Below are positions 1 to 12,956 of a DNA stretch of 64,000 nucleotides, piece after piece. This DNA is from Adineta steineri (taxonomy: Eukaryota > Rotifera > Eurotatoria > Adinetida > Adinetidae). Made by a program: the position numbers and the translations under genes. How positions within the stretch are numbered: the stretch's first letter is position 1; every line of letters starts with the position of its first letter. The notes under the pieces were generated by a model. It searched no databases. It was given only the letters and a program-made list of their open reading frames with translations, and was not told the DNA's origin. Location: NCBI GenBank assembly GCA_905250115.1, contig CAJNOI010000135.1:67614-131613 (forward strand), read 5' to 3'.

Positions 1-301
1 CGCTCAATATTCGTTCGACTTGATCAAATCCCAAAATGTGATGATGGAACCACCTTTCTTGAAATCATGGAAAGAGGAACAAATAACCTTTGATGAATTC
101 GCTCGTTTAAGTACGTCGTTTGTCCGCGGTTGGAGTGAATCAATTGTTGAACAAACGTTAACGAACAATGGTCGAACACGAGCTGATATTCCTGGATTAT
201 TAAATCAATTCTGGAATTTATTTGAAGAAAATCTTCGAAAGAAACCCGATCTTGGGAATATTTCCTTCGAATACGTACAAATAGCTTTGAAAAAGAAATG
301 A
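1..301 (+). CDS. 3' end of an unrecognised gene
   Basis: An open frame enters from the left edge and ends at the TGA at 299-301, giving about 99 C-terminal residues. The piece is charged and helical-looking (segments ITFDEFARLSTSF and DIPGLLNQFWNLFEENLRKK), with no signal peptide or membrane segment. AATAAA-like signals follow at about 351-365. The pattern is faintly like the C-terminus of some SAM-dependent methyltransferases, but no cofactor motif lies inside the window, so no function is assigned. The start and most of the gene are outside the window. Confidence 0.6.
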   Translation, partial: AQYSFDLIKSQNVMMEPPFLKSWKEEQITFDEFARLSTSFVRGWSESIVEQTLTNNGRTRADIPGLLNQFWNLFEENLRKKPDLGNISFEYVQIALKKK

Positions 302-660
302 ATGCGTATTGTGAAATAATACACAAGACACTGTCATAGTAGTTATCTATTAATAAACAATAAAAAGAAATTTGAATAATATACGCTTTTGATGGAACAT
401 TTTAATCGTATCAGTTTTACCTGATTTGATGAATGTATCAGATTATTTTCTTAATATTTTGCATCTTTCATTTATTTCATTACATATTAATTATTTTTAT
501 TCGATGAACATGAAAGTGGATTGATTAAAAGAAGTTTGATAACTTATTTAAGATAGACATATTTATTTGACATATTGGCGAATATTAAAAAAAGGCGCAT
601 TGTTTCAAAGACAAAGTGAAATGAACATTTGTTCAAGTGACGAAACATGTCACACTAGAT
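302..660. other. intergenic, convergent 3' ends
   Basis: AT-rich spacer between two converging genes. Apart from polyadenylation-like AATAAA words near 351-365, I see nothing in it. Confidence 0.5.
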
Positions 661-1899
661 TCAACGAGTCAGTTGAATAGTAGATTGGAGAAGGCAGAGA
701 AGCAGTCCAGTCATCGTAAAAAAATGGAATCTTAACACGGGTGTTCCATTGCTAACTTCGGCAACAAAACCAGATACTACTCGTGGAAGATACTCATTGA
801 CCGCATTATAAGTTAATCTTTTCCAATCAGCTCCTTGTGGGTAGAAATACTCCTTGGTCTGCGAAATGATGTCTTGACAAAACGGTTCGGTGGCATTACG
901 ATAAAAGCGACAGTGAAGTCGTAGAAAAAACATTGCATTGATATTTGGTGTCACGGGGTAAGTACCAGCTTCCCAGAAGACGCGAATCATACGTTTAGCA
1001 CCTGATATCGTTTTAATATAACTGTAAGGCAATTCACCGCCGGTCGCTACGACTATATCATTGGGTTCAGTTGGAGCATCTGGAATCCAGCGTTTAAATG
1101 TCATGGTTGAGTCGTTATCTAGTGGTAAATAAGTCCAATTACCATATAAACCGACTGCCGTGTGCCAGTCAATCAGAAGAATATTGTCAGCATTTTGCAA
1201 ATATTTATTGACTACTTGTTCACTAGTTTCACTAGACCATGATTTGGACGGTCCAAAATAGGCAATACCTTGTGGTCGTTTACCTTGACCAGTTTTCATC
1301 GCTGTATTGACAGCATTCTCGCCATATTCAGTATACAATTGAGCAAACAGGGCAAATGCTTGTTGTTGAACTGTTGAATTTGATAAATTCGGTAAATCGA
1401 TCCCATCAATCAAACGTTGTAGTATTGGATTATCATAATTGAGACTATAATATTGAGCTCCATTTTTCAATTGATCAGCATTTTGTTCATTCTCTTTTGA
1501 GATAAAAGAAGCACCATAGGGATTGATCATGTGCAAATGAATAACTCGAACATTATCACCAAATGTTGACGATGGCATGCGAAGCATACTAATTTGAGCC
1601 ATCGATCCAGCAAAACCTTCTATGCCGTGTGTCCCTGAGATAGTATAGATGATTGAACGTGCTTGTGGACTGCCCAGTGCGCACACGGTTGCTTGCAATT
1701 GCTCGCCATTGACACCTTTGGAAGGATGATCGAAATATTCGAGTGAACCTTTGGCATTGAGACATGCCACGGCGAATTTGTTTGTCGCTTCTGGGACAGT
1801 ATTTGAATAGTAGAAATTGTCTGATTCAGATGTATAAGTGATATGGATGAGATAGCAAATTGCCAAAATACATAGCCGAAATTGGTGAATGATTTTCAT
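661..1899 (-). CDS. secreted DUF2817 (M14-like) peptidase-related protein
   Basis: Single-exon protein of 412 residues. The frame is open 33 nt further upstream, but the first ATG is at 1899 and gives a good signal peptide (MKIIHQFRLCILAICYLIH...). The DUF2817 hallmark SGTHGIEGFAGS is present, with the putative zinc ligands H91 and E94 (HxxE). LIDWHTAVG around residue 245 is a likely third ligand, and WEAGTYP further on is a candidate catalytic Glu region. DUF2817 belongs to the zinc carboxypeptidase/aspartoacylase clan; the substrate is unknown. The last 20 residues are hydrophobic (FTMTGLLLCLLQS), which could be a GPI-attachment tail or membrane anchor. It is divergent from the F-box gene at 2746. 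Confidence 0.82.
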   Translation of the reverse strand: MKIIHQFRLCILAICYLIHITYTSESDNFYYSNTVPEATNKFAVACLNAKGSLEYFDHPSKGVNGEQLQATVCALGSPQARSIIYTISGTHGIEGFAGSMAQISMLRMPSSTFGDNVRVIHLHMINPYGASFISKENEQNADQLKNGAQYYSLNYDNPILQRLIDGIDLPNLSNSTVQQQAFALFAQLYTEYGENAVNTAMKTGQGKRPQGIAYFGPSKSWSSETSEQVVNKYLQNADNILLIDWHTAVGLYGNWTYLPLDNDSTMTFKRWIPDAPTEPNDIVVATGGELPYSYIKTISGAKRMIRVFWEAGTYPVTPNINAMFFLRLHCRFYRNATEPFCQDIISQTKEYFYPQGADWKRLTYNAVNEYLPRVVSGFVAEVSNGTPVLRFHFFTMTGLLLCLLQSTIQLTR

Positions 1900-2745
1900 C
1901 GATAAATACGAACACAATATGAATAATCGCAAGTAATATTATGTCGAGGAATGAAAGATTTTGCAGTTATTATATAGGGATCAATAAAGGTTTTGGATTA
2001 TGTGAACAAATATTGACGTATTATATGTCTTTGTCGTAATGCTAGAAGTAATCTACACCATTGATCTTATGATGAGTAATTTTGTGTTTGTCCCATACAT
2101 TGAGTTCTGACGTGATATTATCCTTTCTTTCTTTCTTTCCTCTCTACCTTTTTGACAAATGAATCAGTTTATGCGTAAGCTGAAAGTGAGTATTAGTTCA
2201 CGAAAACTAAAAAATATGACCAACAAAAGGTAAAATTAGTCGTTTGATTGTTCTAGTAGAAGTCAGGCAATCAATAAATGTGCTAAAGAATGATGTTGCA
2301 GATTTAGTCATAATGTATTAGATCATCGAGTTTTATTTCATAGTGATACTTCATGTGATGGTGTTAATAATAAATTCTACACAACAAATCATCTCTGTCT
2401 ACATCCACCCTCAAGATGGGCACCTTCTTCTTCAACTACAGATAGATGAAACATAAAAAATGAGTGATATGTAAGTTCCACATTTTACCTAAAAAAACCT
2501 GCGCTGATAAGCTTGTTCTCTAAACTGCATACAAATGCATTGAAATCGTGCACGTTTTTATAAAGAAAAAGAAAAAGAAGAAGAAGCGAGAGCAATGTGA
2601 TCACTATGAGCGACGTAATATAATGTGACTTTTTTTTGTCGTTCTTGTTTTTTTCTTGTGAAAAGAAAAAGAAAAACTTTCATTTATTCGACTTCAGTTG
2701 TGCAAGACTTACAAAAGCAGTTTTTTTCTAGTTATATCAGTCACA
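1900..2745. other. divergent intergenic region
   Basis: Holds a TTTC-type microsatellite near 2124-2145 and A/G-rich runs at about 2560-2590 and 2660-2680. It probably contains the promoters of both flanking genes. No coding signal or structured repeat seen. Confidence 0.45.
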
Positions 2746-4823
2746 ATGTCGATCGATCGGAATTCGTCGCTTGAAATATTACCTGTCGAAATCCTTCATC
2801 GTATTTTCGATAATCTTGATGCACAAACAATACTCTTCTCACTTCGCAACACATGTCGACAATTGTATGCAATAACCAAAAGCTACGAACGATATTCTCT
2901 CGATTGCCAATCAATTTCAAAGTCTGATTTTGATCGTCTTTCTCGACTAATTGATGCTCGTAATGTCATTTCACTAAAACTCTCCAATGACGACTATACA
3001 TTCAATCAAATCGAAATATTTCTTACACAATTTAATATCCATGAATTTAGTCGACTTCGCTCATTGATTTTAATTGAAATTGAAGAAGAATATTTAGAAC
3101 CGATTTTGGAGAATATTAACATACATTCACTCATTTCATTTTCATTATCAGTTAAAAAACTTGAAGATCAATACAGAAAAAAAACAGCAGAACTTCTTAC
3201 ATCACTAGTTACGCAAACAAATCTTCTTAAACTTGAGGTTAAAACCATATATGCGAGACTCGAAGAAATAGTTTGGCCAAATCAATCAACAATTCGACAT
3301 CTAAAAATTGACCAACTTATCACTATTGATGAAATTTGCCAGATTCTTCAAAGTTTACCTAATCTTCGCATTCTCGTCATAGGTCATTTATATGAATCAG
3401 CATCTCACCAAATCAATCTTGTACGTCTTTCCGCACCATTTCGTCAAGTTATCTCATTAACTGTGGAATACATGTGCATATCCATAGATGATCTCGAATT
3501 GTTTCTTTCACTAATGCCTTCATTAACTTATTTGAAGTTAATTAGTACTCAGACAGATGGGCATGGTAATCGATGGGAACAATACATCCAAACAAATTTA
3601 CCTTTTTTGACTAACTTTGAATTTTACTTTTACATACAATTTGATTACCAGAACAATGTTTCTGACAATGAATCGATCATTACCTCGTATCAAACACCGT
3701 TCTGGATCAATCATAAAAAGTGGTTTGTTGCCTGTGAATATTCAATCGATGCGCCAAATTCGATCAATGTCTTTTCAATTCCAATTTGTCTGTCTTCTCT
3801 GACCTACATAGCAGAATCGAATAAAGTTTTACTTTCTACATTTCCTACACTACTTAACAATGATGTATTCATAATGGATAATATTACTAAACTTCAATTA
3901 ACTATCTCACAATCGACAGTTACGAACGCGGAACAACAAGAGATGCAAATAAATTTAAGTGCACTGGTTTTTTTTCAATGAACAAAGTTCTTCTAATCAT
4001 TTGAGACTTTTGCTTTGCGAGGAGATCATATATTCGACGTTTAAAGAAGGTCTAGCTAAAAGTTTTTTGAATTTGATTAAAATCCTTGTCTGCCAATTTC
4101 TTTGAAAATGAAAACCGTAATAATATTTAAGAGATAATCGGTCATGTAGATTCTTTCTTTTGTGAAAGAGAGTGTTTCTTTGTTGATTTAAGAAATGATG
4201 TTGCAGATCAGATTGAAATTATTCGTTCTTTTTAGAATGAAACATCTAAATATTACTATTTTCGCAAAGTGAAGGAGTTGGTAATTACATTCAAAAATGA
4301 TACACCTTCGAACTGGATCCATTTTGTTTCCACACTGATCGATGTAACAACAATCATGCACATCCAGATAATAGGTCGATCAACTCAGAGAACAAGACGT
4401 AATATGCGAACCAGCATTTCCAGTTTTCTTCAACGAGCTTGCTGTTTGGCTTCTCTTTGTATAGATTATGATTTAAGTATGTACAACAGTTGGACAACCG
4501 ATAATATCTGTTGTATGGTTCCTTCACATGTGAAACATTTAAAAGTATCAATTAAGAATCCAGATGAAATCAAACTTGTTCTCAAACGACTTCAGCAATT
4601 ATCAAGTGCTCAATTTCGTTTTGGTCACACATCATGTTGGAGAAAACTTACTGAATGGATTGACAGAAATATGCCACGCTCAAGTTATAAAGCAGATGCC
4701 TATTCATTTATTGTATGGCTTGGCAAGAATTCTATCGAATTCAATGAAAGCAAACATAACAGTAAACGGATCAAACTGACTGACGATCCTCAGAACTTTT
4801 CAGATGGCTTAGAACATCTTTAA
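2746..4823 (+). pseudogene. F-box protein, probably interrupted
   Basis: ATG 2746 opens a frame with an F-box near residues 8-45 (LEILPVEILHRIFDNLD, then LRNTCRQLY), followed by leucine-rich repeat-like segments (LPNLRILVIGHL, LMPSLTYLKLI). F-box proteins recruit substrates to SCF ubiquitin ligases. The frame stops at 3979-3981, just after an eight-T run (3968-3975). Reading one base shifted continues 36 or so plausible residues (to about 4095). A second open block, about 4239-4823, begins after a good acceptor (ttctttttag) and encodes the kind of C-terminal LRR tail expected for this family. One reading is a gene broken by one or two frameshifts; the other is a gene with introns I cannot place. 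Sequencing error in the T-run is also possible. Confidence 0.6.
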
Positions 4824-6265
4824 ATTTAGTTTAACTTAATCCAATATAAATTAAATTTTACTCTGCTATAAGAAATACTTATAAAAATTTGATCTGTGAT
4901 AGAATACATACATAGAATTATCTAGTTAATGTATCTTCAATGATTAATCTGTTTATAATTCTCGTAGAATATAATATTCTATTAATATATAATCTCATTT
5001 TATTTCTTTTTTTAATACATATAAATAATGGGATTTCAAACTCTAACAGACATCATCAGATCAGAAATAAATTCAGATGTACTAATTCGAATACAAAAGA
5101 ACATGGAAGATGTATGGAAAAATAATACTAAATAATTATTTAATGAAATATTTTAAACTATAGAGGTATGAAATAAGATTAATTACTAAAATTAAGTCAA
5201 ACAGGAAGAGAAATACCATCATCATCGAATGTTTCATTTATTTTATTTGAATAAGAATTAATCAAAAATTGATTAGAAAGAAAATAATAATGAACAAATT
5301 ATGTTGCATCATTAAAATAAATAAATATTTTATTCATTACAATATTATTAATAGAATTCATATGAGATCAACTGTTCATACGAATCATTATCATTGTTAA
5401 TCACATATTGTATCATTTTTTGATAATATTAAGTCATATTCATTAATATTTAATGTAGAAATTGAAAATTTTAATTCAATATGATTGTATTGATCATGAA
5501 TATCATTGAAAGTATTGTTTAAATACTTACAGAAAAGTTTTTACTAAAAAATGATATTATCATATTTAAAGTAAATATATTGAAAGTAACAATGTTACTC
5601 TAATATTTTCATCTAGTTGTTATCAATAAAAGTTATTCATTCTGACAATTCACAATTTTTAATGTTTCTGTTGTGATGATATTTCAAAACTTATCTTTTC
5701 ATTATATAATCTGCAGTATTAGGTGATAAAAATAGACTACAAAGCTTCGTATGAAAAAACTCAATAATTTTCAAAGACCAACTGATTTTATAGATTGAAT
5801 AAGAAAACATAAGATGTAACTATAAAATCAATCACCCTTTATAAGTTGTAAAAATATTTTATGTTGAATTTTGTCGTATATTTACTATTCTTTTTAAAAT
5901 GATATCAAACAATAAAAAGAGATTTCTTCTTCTTTATATAAAAAAACAAGATTTTGTTCGAGACAATAAAAATTGATAGCATATAATCTTGTTTTTTCTT
6001 ATCTCAAAAATAAAAAAGTACATAGTTAAGTTTGACTTCCTACATTGAAGATGAGTGTGGATATGACTATTTTTTATTATACCAGCATTGCACACTCAAG
6101 ATATTACATTAGTTTTATTATTCGAATTTTATCATAAAAAAGAATTCTTTTTTAATTTCTTTTACTACCAAGCAATATTTTTATTCTCATTGACTCATGA
6201 AACTTATATTTGTTAAAGTAGATAAGAAGGCTATTCATTTCTTTTACCAATTTCTATTTAAAGAC
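4824..6265. other. AT-rich intergenic region
   Basis: About 1.4 kb, very AT-rich, with no recognisable coding segment. A short inverted pair (aaaaaacaagat at about 5941 and atcttgtttttt at about 5987) could form a hairpin. The proximal end holds the promoter of the first B-box/NHL gene. Confidence 0.45.
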
Positions 6266-8351
6266 ATGGCAATGGCAAATAACAAAACACTATGTTTTAC
6301 ATGTAATAAAGATAAAATAACATATCCTTGTAAAGGATGTTTAAAAGAATTTTGTTTAACACACTTAACAGAACATCAACAAATATTAAATGAACAATTA
6401 AATGATATTATTAATGTTTATGATCAATTTAAACAGACAATTAATGAACAAAAACAAAATTCACAAAATGATTTATTAATAAACCAAATTAATCGATGGG
6501 AAAAAAATTCGATTGAAATAATACAACAAAAAGCACAAGAGTGTAGAAGAATTCTAATTGAATATTCACCAACATTCTTTAATGACATTGAAAAGAAATT
6601 TAATGATTTATCTGAACAAATAAAAGAAATTCATAGCGAAAATGAATTTAATGAAATTGATTTAAATAATTTAAAAAAACAATTAATAGAAATTACAGAA
6701 GAATTAAATAATCGATCAAATATTTCTATTCAAGAAGATTCGCAATCATTTATTAATAAAATTTCAATTATTTTATCAAAAAGTAAGTTTGTAAGAGATC
6801 ATTTCTACAAGAAAGATTCTACTGAAGAAGAGGAAAAACAATTGAGAATATTATTGATCAATAAGAAGAGTATTAATAGATATGGAAAATAAAATTTATT
6901 CATAAGTAAAGAAAAAACTGATAAGATAAGAAAGAATATTTGATTAAAAATAATTTTCAAATTTTGTTAATTATTTAAATAAAAATAATAATTAATAAAA
7001 ACACCTTGTTAGAATTTCATCACTTTAGATATTTTAAATTAGAAAAACTAGAATCTTTTTATTCTCTTTTATCATTTACAATAAAAAAACACATTTTTCT
7101 ATTATCTTGAAGAAAAAGAATTCGATTTTGTAATGATTCGAATAATAATTCATCATTTGTTTTTTTTTTGTTATTTTTATCGAATAAATTATTCGAAAAT
7201 AAAATGTAATAATTTATTCTTCTGTTTATATTGAAAATCAATCTATCTTATCATTCAAATAAATAATTTCGAAATGAATATTGAATGTGGGAGAATATGA
7301 ATGAAATTGACTAACTGTATGCAACCACCCACATCCATACCCTCAAAGATTTTTTCTTTTATATTCTAAATAAAAAAACTTCGAACGATTTATGGGTTTC
7401 TTTTAATAAAATTCTACAAAAATCAACATAAAAATCTCTTATGTTCATTATTTTCTAGAACCAAAATTCAACAAATGGAAACAAAATGCCATCACTGTGG
7501 CTGGTGGAAATGAAGAAGGAGAAGGATTAAATCAACTCGATTACCCTGATGGAATCTTCATTGATGAAAAGAAAAATATTTTCATTGCTGATTGTGAGAA
7601 TCATCGTATTGTTGAATGGAAATATAATGCAAAACAAGGACAGATTATTGCAGGTGGAAATGAAAAAGGAAATCGAATGAATCAACTGAATCGACCAACA
7701 CATATGATTGTTGATCAACAAGATCATTCGATCATCATTGCTGATCGCGACAACAGACGAGTGATTCGATGGTTGAATCAAAATCAACAAGTTCTCATTA
7801 AGAATATTGAGTGTTATAGTTTGGCAATGGATAAAAATAGATTTCTTTATGTTTCTGATACTGAAAAGAGTGAAGTGAAACGATGGAAAATGGGAGAATA
7901 TGACAATGAAGGAATTGTAGTGGCAGGTGGAAATGGAAGAGGAGATCAACTCAATCAATTCCATCATCCTAATTGTATCTTTATTGATGAAGATGAATCT
8001 GTTTATGTATCAGATCGAAAGAATGATCGTGTGATGAAATGGAGAAAAGATGCAAAAGAAGGAACAATTGTGGCCGGAGGAAATAGTAAAGGAGCAAACC
8101 TCAACCAATTGTTTGGACCTCAAGGAATTATTGTTGATGATTTGAGTCAAATCTATGTGGCGGATTGTTGGAATGATCGAGTAATGCGTTGGTGTGAAGG
8201 AAAAGGTGAAATTGTTGTTGGTGGGAATAAAAGAGGAAATCAATCAAATCAATTGAATCGTCCATGTGGTTTATCTTTTGATGATGAAGGAAATCTTTAT
8301 GTTGTTGATTTGTTTAATCATCGAATTGAAAAATTTGAAATAATTTTGTGA
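6266..8351 (+). CDS. B-box/coiled-coil/NHL-repeat protein, copy 1 (intact)
   Basis: Two exons: 6266-6782 and 7459-8351, with a GTAAGT donor and a TTTTCTAG acceptor joining in frame (469 residues). An earlier in-frame ATG at 6197 exists, but the paralogue at 15752 aligns its start with 6266. Residues about 8-40 have the C-x2-C...C-x2-C...H spacing of a B-box zinc finger (CFTC, CKGC, CLTHLTEHQ). Residues about 45-170 are a charged coiled coil. The second exon carries about six NHL blades with repeated AGGN-G-LNQL and D-N-HR/DRV signatures. This is TRIM-NHL architecture without a RING. Related proteins bind RNA or proteins through the propeller; whether this one has ligase activity is doubtful. 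The 676-bp intron holds a telomere-like element. Confidence 0.88.
7282..7347. repeat. telomere-like two-arm element, inside intron
   Basis: A short G-rich arm (tgaatgtggg) is followed by about 35 bp of spacer and a C-rich arm (accacccacatccataccc). It lies in the intron of the first B-box/NHL gene. Weak member of the dispersed family described at 20437. Confidence 0.5.
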
Positions 8352-10005
8352 ATGAAATTCTTTTAAAATAAAAATCGAAAAATTAAAGAAAAAAGTCAAG
8401 TTTTATTGTTGAAAATTAATGCAAAAAATCGAATAAATTTTGGAGAAGAAATATATTGATAAGAAAACAATGAAGAAAAATCGTTTTGGTTTTTCTTTTT
8501 TGAAAATTAAATTTAATTTGATAATTTTTGTTTATTTTTATTACTCTTTAATCCATAATTACATTTCAAAGGAGAATTTTTTAAGGAAAACTGCTATTAG
8601 AATAATTGAAGAAATAGTCGAATAAATTTGAAATGTTTCTTATTAAAATCTAATTAGTTGAAGTTGATAAAAATTTAATAGAAATGATTAAATTGCATCA
8701 TGAAATCAATTCTAAAGTCTATTTTTTAAATATGTTCAGCTTAATGTGTCTAGAATAGATATAACTAAGAGAAAATGTTTTTTGTTCTTAAAAATAAAAT
8801 AAGAAATATTTATGTGATTTAAGCGGGTGTAGGTGGGTGTGAATACTAAGGTGACAAAACCTATATCAATACCCATTATCAGCTTGGTAAAGTTGAAAAA
8901 ATAAGGGAATCTCTCGCTCATATTTATTATAAATTAAATAAATTTAAGCCATAAAATCTTTTGGAAATGATGCTCTTTTGATTTCTTCATTGCTGACGTC
9001 TTTGCAAGATTCAAAATATCGAACTTTTGAGTAAATATTGCCTAACTTATACAATAATAGAAGTATAATTTTTGACAACGACTGATCTAGTGAAATAAAC
9101 GAACAATGTTGAAGTCTTCATATTATGTGTGTATTATTATATGTGTATACTGCCACCTTGAGCAACGGGTGTGGGAATTATATTCATCTTTCATCCTCCA
9201 TTCTATGTATTGAAATTTAAATATTTTTGATTTGTCTTGCGTCAAATTATCACTTAGAAAAAATTGTTCTGTAAGTGTATGAAAAAAGCAAATAAATTCT
9301 ATCTCATTTGTTAGTTTACGAGTTAACTAGAGAATCGGTCTCTAAAAGTGCAGCTGCAAACGTAGAAAAGTTAATATGCCAAACACGAATCAGCACGATA
9401 ATCGTTTTAAATGCGTAGAAATGTTTTAATAGAGATTAGTTTGTTTCTTCTTATCTCTCGTATAGTTTAGAACCGATCCAATAAAATAATATTTTTTCAT
9501 TTGTAAGTTGTATTGGAGTATCGTTTTTTTTTTATTTCATTGATTACATGGGAATCTTTTCAGATGCTAGGCTCCTCTCTCTTCCATTAATACATCACAC
9601 AATCGAAGACATCGATTGAGTGAATAAAAAGCTTCGCGATAGATAGATGAATGTGTATCTAAACTACGTCTCTGAAATGTTTGCTCGCGGAGCAGCGGGA
9701 ATTCTTATTTATTATGTAAAGTAACTATTCCGTTGACTGCAACAATCGTTCGTAGATATTCATATCGTGTCGTGTGTAAAGATGAGAGTAGAAAGTATGA
9801 TAAAAACAACACCTAGTTCGTCTTGATACCGTACTTGTAGAACGTTTGTTTCCTCTGATCGTAGTAGTAGTAAGATGGATTGAAATCTTTCATTGTATGA
9901 CATGAATAAAAATAGTATGAATGCACTTAGTTTTATACCGTGACATTGGTTAATTTGCAGTTATAAATTGCACAACAAACAACAACGATTCGATTTACAC
10001 AAGTG
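8352..10005. other. intergenic region with two weak telomere-like tracts
   Basis: AT-rich, no coding segment recognised. A G-rich/C-poor two-arm element is at about 8824-8880 (gcgggtgtaggtgggtgtg ... atacccatt), and an isolated half-arm (acgggtgtggga) is near 9166-9178. The right end is the upstream region of the surface glycoprotein gene. Confidence 0.45.
8824..8880. repeat. telomere-like two-arm element (degenerate)
   Basis: The G-rich arm gggtgtaggtgggtgtg is clear; the facing C-rich arm is reduced to atacccatt. Same family as the element at 20437. Confidence 0.4.
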
Positions 10006-12956
10006 ATGAAATTCAATTGCTGTTGGTATTTACTGCCGTTTTGTTTGATAGTGGTGAGTGTACTCTATATATTTGAATGAATAAGTTATTCGTTATTTAA
10101 ACAAGTAGATTGCTACTAATGTTCATTGTGAAATCGTTGATCAGACAACAACAACAGCTACAGAGATTGGTGAATATATTTTGATTCTGGCAAACTTGAA
10201 TTATATTTCAAATATTTTTTATTACAGCTAGAGTTTGTGATGGTGATCAGTCTATTGATATTAAAATCATTAGTCGTGCATCAAACATGTTCAAGTGCCA
10301 GATTGTGTACGATTGTGATCTTAGAAATCATGCTAATACATTGGGAATATTCAAGGATGGTGAAATTGTATCACAATGCACAATGAGAAAAGTAGCGGCA
10401 ACTGGCAAGGAAAAAACCAAACTTGAAATAATATGCAATCTTATTACGGGCTATGCTGGAAAAGACTGGAAATTTGTATTGGGTAGCAAATCTGGATTTA
10501 ATCAAACTATTGGCAATGAAACATTTACTGTCACACTTGATCCATTACTTTTGACGAAGCTACCTAGTTTTGACATCACACTTGATGAAGAAATCACATC
10601 GGCATCAATTTTTATATCCGATTGTTATCATATTTCAGAAACTAAATATCTTAATTTTCAATGTTCGAGTGATGACGATGTAAAGAAACCAGTTACTGAC
10701 ACTTGCCAAGTTACATGTCCAGTGAAATCAGATTCCACTTACAATATGTCCTTGATTCGTCTTTCTATACCAATAAATAGTGGAAAGGAAATTGTCAATG
10801 GTACATTTTCAGAAGAACGACGCCGCGAAACTATTCGCATAGGTAAGATACGAGTGAAGTTGATCGAACTAGTAGTAAACGTTATTCCATACCATTCTAT
10901 TGATATCAAACCGAGCTGATATTCTTGGCATTTTTATGTTATAGGTAAACCGTGCCATAATGCTTACTCAACTGCTATGAGAATAATGAATCGAACATCG
11001 AGTGTATTCACGCTCAACATTTCGTACAATTGTTTAATTACAAATTCTGCTAAGTTAGCTGTGTTTAAAGATGACAATATCGTAACACAATGCAAAATAG
11101 ATTTGACTTATTTACCGAAGATTGAGAAGACTAATGTTATCGTTATATGTAATAATATTACTAATCATGCTGGTCAAAAATGGACGTTTTCATTTGGTAG
11201 TATGAATGATCACAAAACAAATGTTGCCAATGAAACATTCATTGTTTCACTCGAGCCACTCTCTTTGAAAAGCCTACCAAAAGTCCAACAAACAGTTGAT
11301 GAAAACATTACTTTAACGACGATCGTTGTAGAGGGCTGCAATGGAGTAGCAGAAATAGCACATCTCTATTTTCAATGCGGATTGGGTGTGATTGGAAGAC
11401 AGTCTCTTTCAGAGAATTGTACATTTACATGTTCGGTGCAACCCGCTGTTAATTATCATGTTCAAGTCATTCGATCTTCCATTCCAAAATATGATGGAGC
11501 ACAGACTCCGAACGGTACATTTCCAGAAGAGGCACTACCTGTCACTTTCACCACAAGTAAGACCAGGTTTAAAGTGTTTGTTTTGTATTGATTAAACTAT
11601 TTAATATAAGTTCATTACTATATTATCTTGTCGAATTTTAGAAATAGACAAAGCAACCAATATTCGTGTTGAATTAAGCGAGACAAACAATAGTGTGGCG
11701 TTGATTTATTTCACACGACCTCGTGGTTTTTACGATGAGATTCGTATCGACTGTTTTCCATCTAATCAAACTTGTACGAATACAAGTGCCGTTCTAACGG
11801 GCAAAGTCAATAGTGCATGTACGAATTGCACTCATATCACAATCGCTTCAATACAAAATGGTATCGAATATAAATGTTGGGCAAATATTTCCAGAGCAAC
11901 ATTTAGTTCAATAAACTACAGTGCTATAGATTTCAACACACGTAAATACATCTACACAGTACAGAAGTTCTTGATTATGTCTTTTCTTTTATTAGCATTA
12001 AAACCAATACTTTACAATCAGACATGGTTGTCAAACACCACTGATATTAGTGTCGATGTTGTTCCACAAAGCGACTTCGATCATATTGAATCAGTATGCC
12101 AAGTACATCATACGCAAACATCTGTATGCATGGACATGAAAATAACTCATAGTCAATGTACAACAACATTAACATCAACTTTCAATGGTATTCCTGGGTG
12201 TGATTATCGATGCTTTTTTTCGACAATAAAAGAAGATTACATAGATGTACATTCAGAAGAATACACTATATCAATTCGTAAGTAACGAGTGATTCGATAT
12301 AGAAGAATGCATGTTTATGCTTTATCTAGCACCGCCCAAACCAATTATCACCTCAACTATATGGGCTGCTCATTATATATTCGTAGAATGGACAATTGAT
12401 GAACCTGCCTATGTCGATCAGTTTCTCGTAGTGGTCAACAATAAAAGTATGATCGTTTCCGATCGAGATGCTCGTTCGTTCAATTATACGAACAATATTC
12501 TGCCTAATCAAGAGTAAGTGTCACTCGAGACTTTACTTTATTCATCTTGTATTCTAGAAAAATCTAATTAGAACAACGTAAATTTAGATATTATCTGCAT
12601 GTGGAACTTATTTCAAATCAAATTATATCTTCGAATACAATTTATAATAAAACAGCAAAGTATGATATGTTTGTTTATTTTTTCTATTTTCAATAAATAT
12701 TTTTTAGCGTGATTTGTCAACTAGATCCTCGGGAAAAGAAAGATCGATCACTACTATGGCTGATTAGTATTCCCATCGTGATCATTATCTTGCTTGGTAT
12801 TGGCTGTATTGTGTGGAAACGAAAGACACTTCATACACGTCAGTCTGCAAGTCGAAAGTAGGATAGTTATGGCGATCTCTTTACACTTTATTCTTGTTTG
12901 CTTAATTTTATTGCAGGTCAAGACCAGGTGATTCTCAAGCTAAAGCCACCGAGTGA
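10006..12956 (+). CDS. type I surface glycoprotein, FN3-like ectodomain
   Basis: Reconstructed from splice signals as ten exons: 10006-10053, 10145-10169, 10228-10842, 10945-11556, 11642-11941, 11996-12277, 12330-12513, 12588-12659, 12708-12857, 12917-12956 (775 residues). Exon 1 encodes a signal peptide. Exons 3 and 4 encode two homologous modules of about 200 residues (shared pattern: Y-x-C, FK/D-D..IV-QC, N-ETF-V-L-PL, C..TC-V), an internal duplication. Exons 5, 6 and 7-8 look like three fibronectin III-like domains. There are many N-x-S/T sites. A membrane span (LLWLISIPIVIIILLGIGCI) near residues 724-745 is followed by KRK and a short tail. Most introns are phase 1, typical of shuffled extracellular modules. 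The intron at 11942-11995 is 54 nt and reads through in frame, so simple ORF calling hides it. Likely an adhesion or receptor protein; the ligand is unknown. The 3' end is ambiguous (see the next entry). Confidence 0.75.

Noticed and set aside
7527..8243. Long antisense frames under the NHL exons (also at 16509-17210 and 21717-22448)
   Set aside because: They recur in all three paralogues because the sense repeats are conserved; composition and position show they are shadows.
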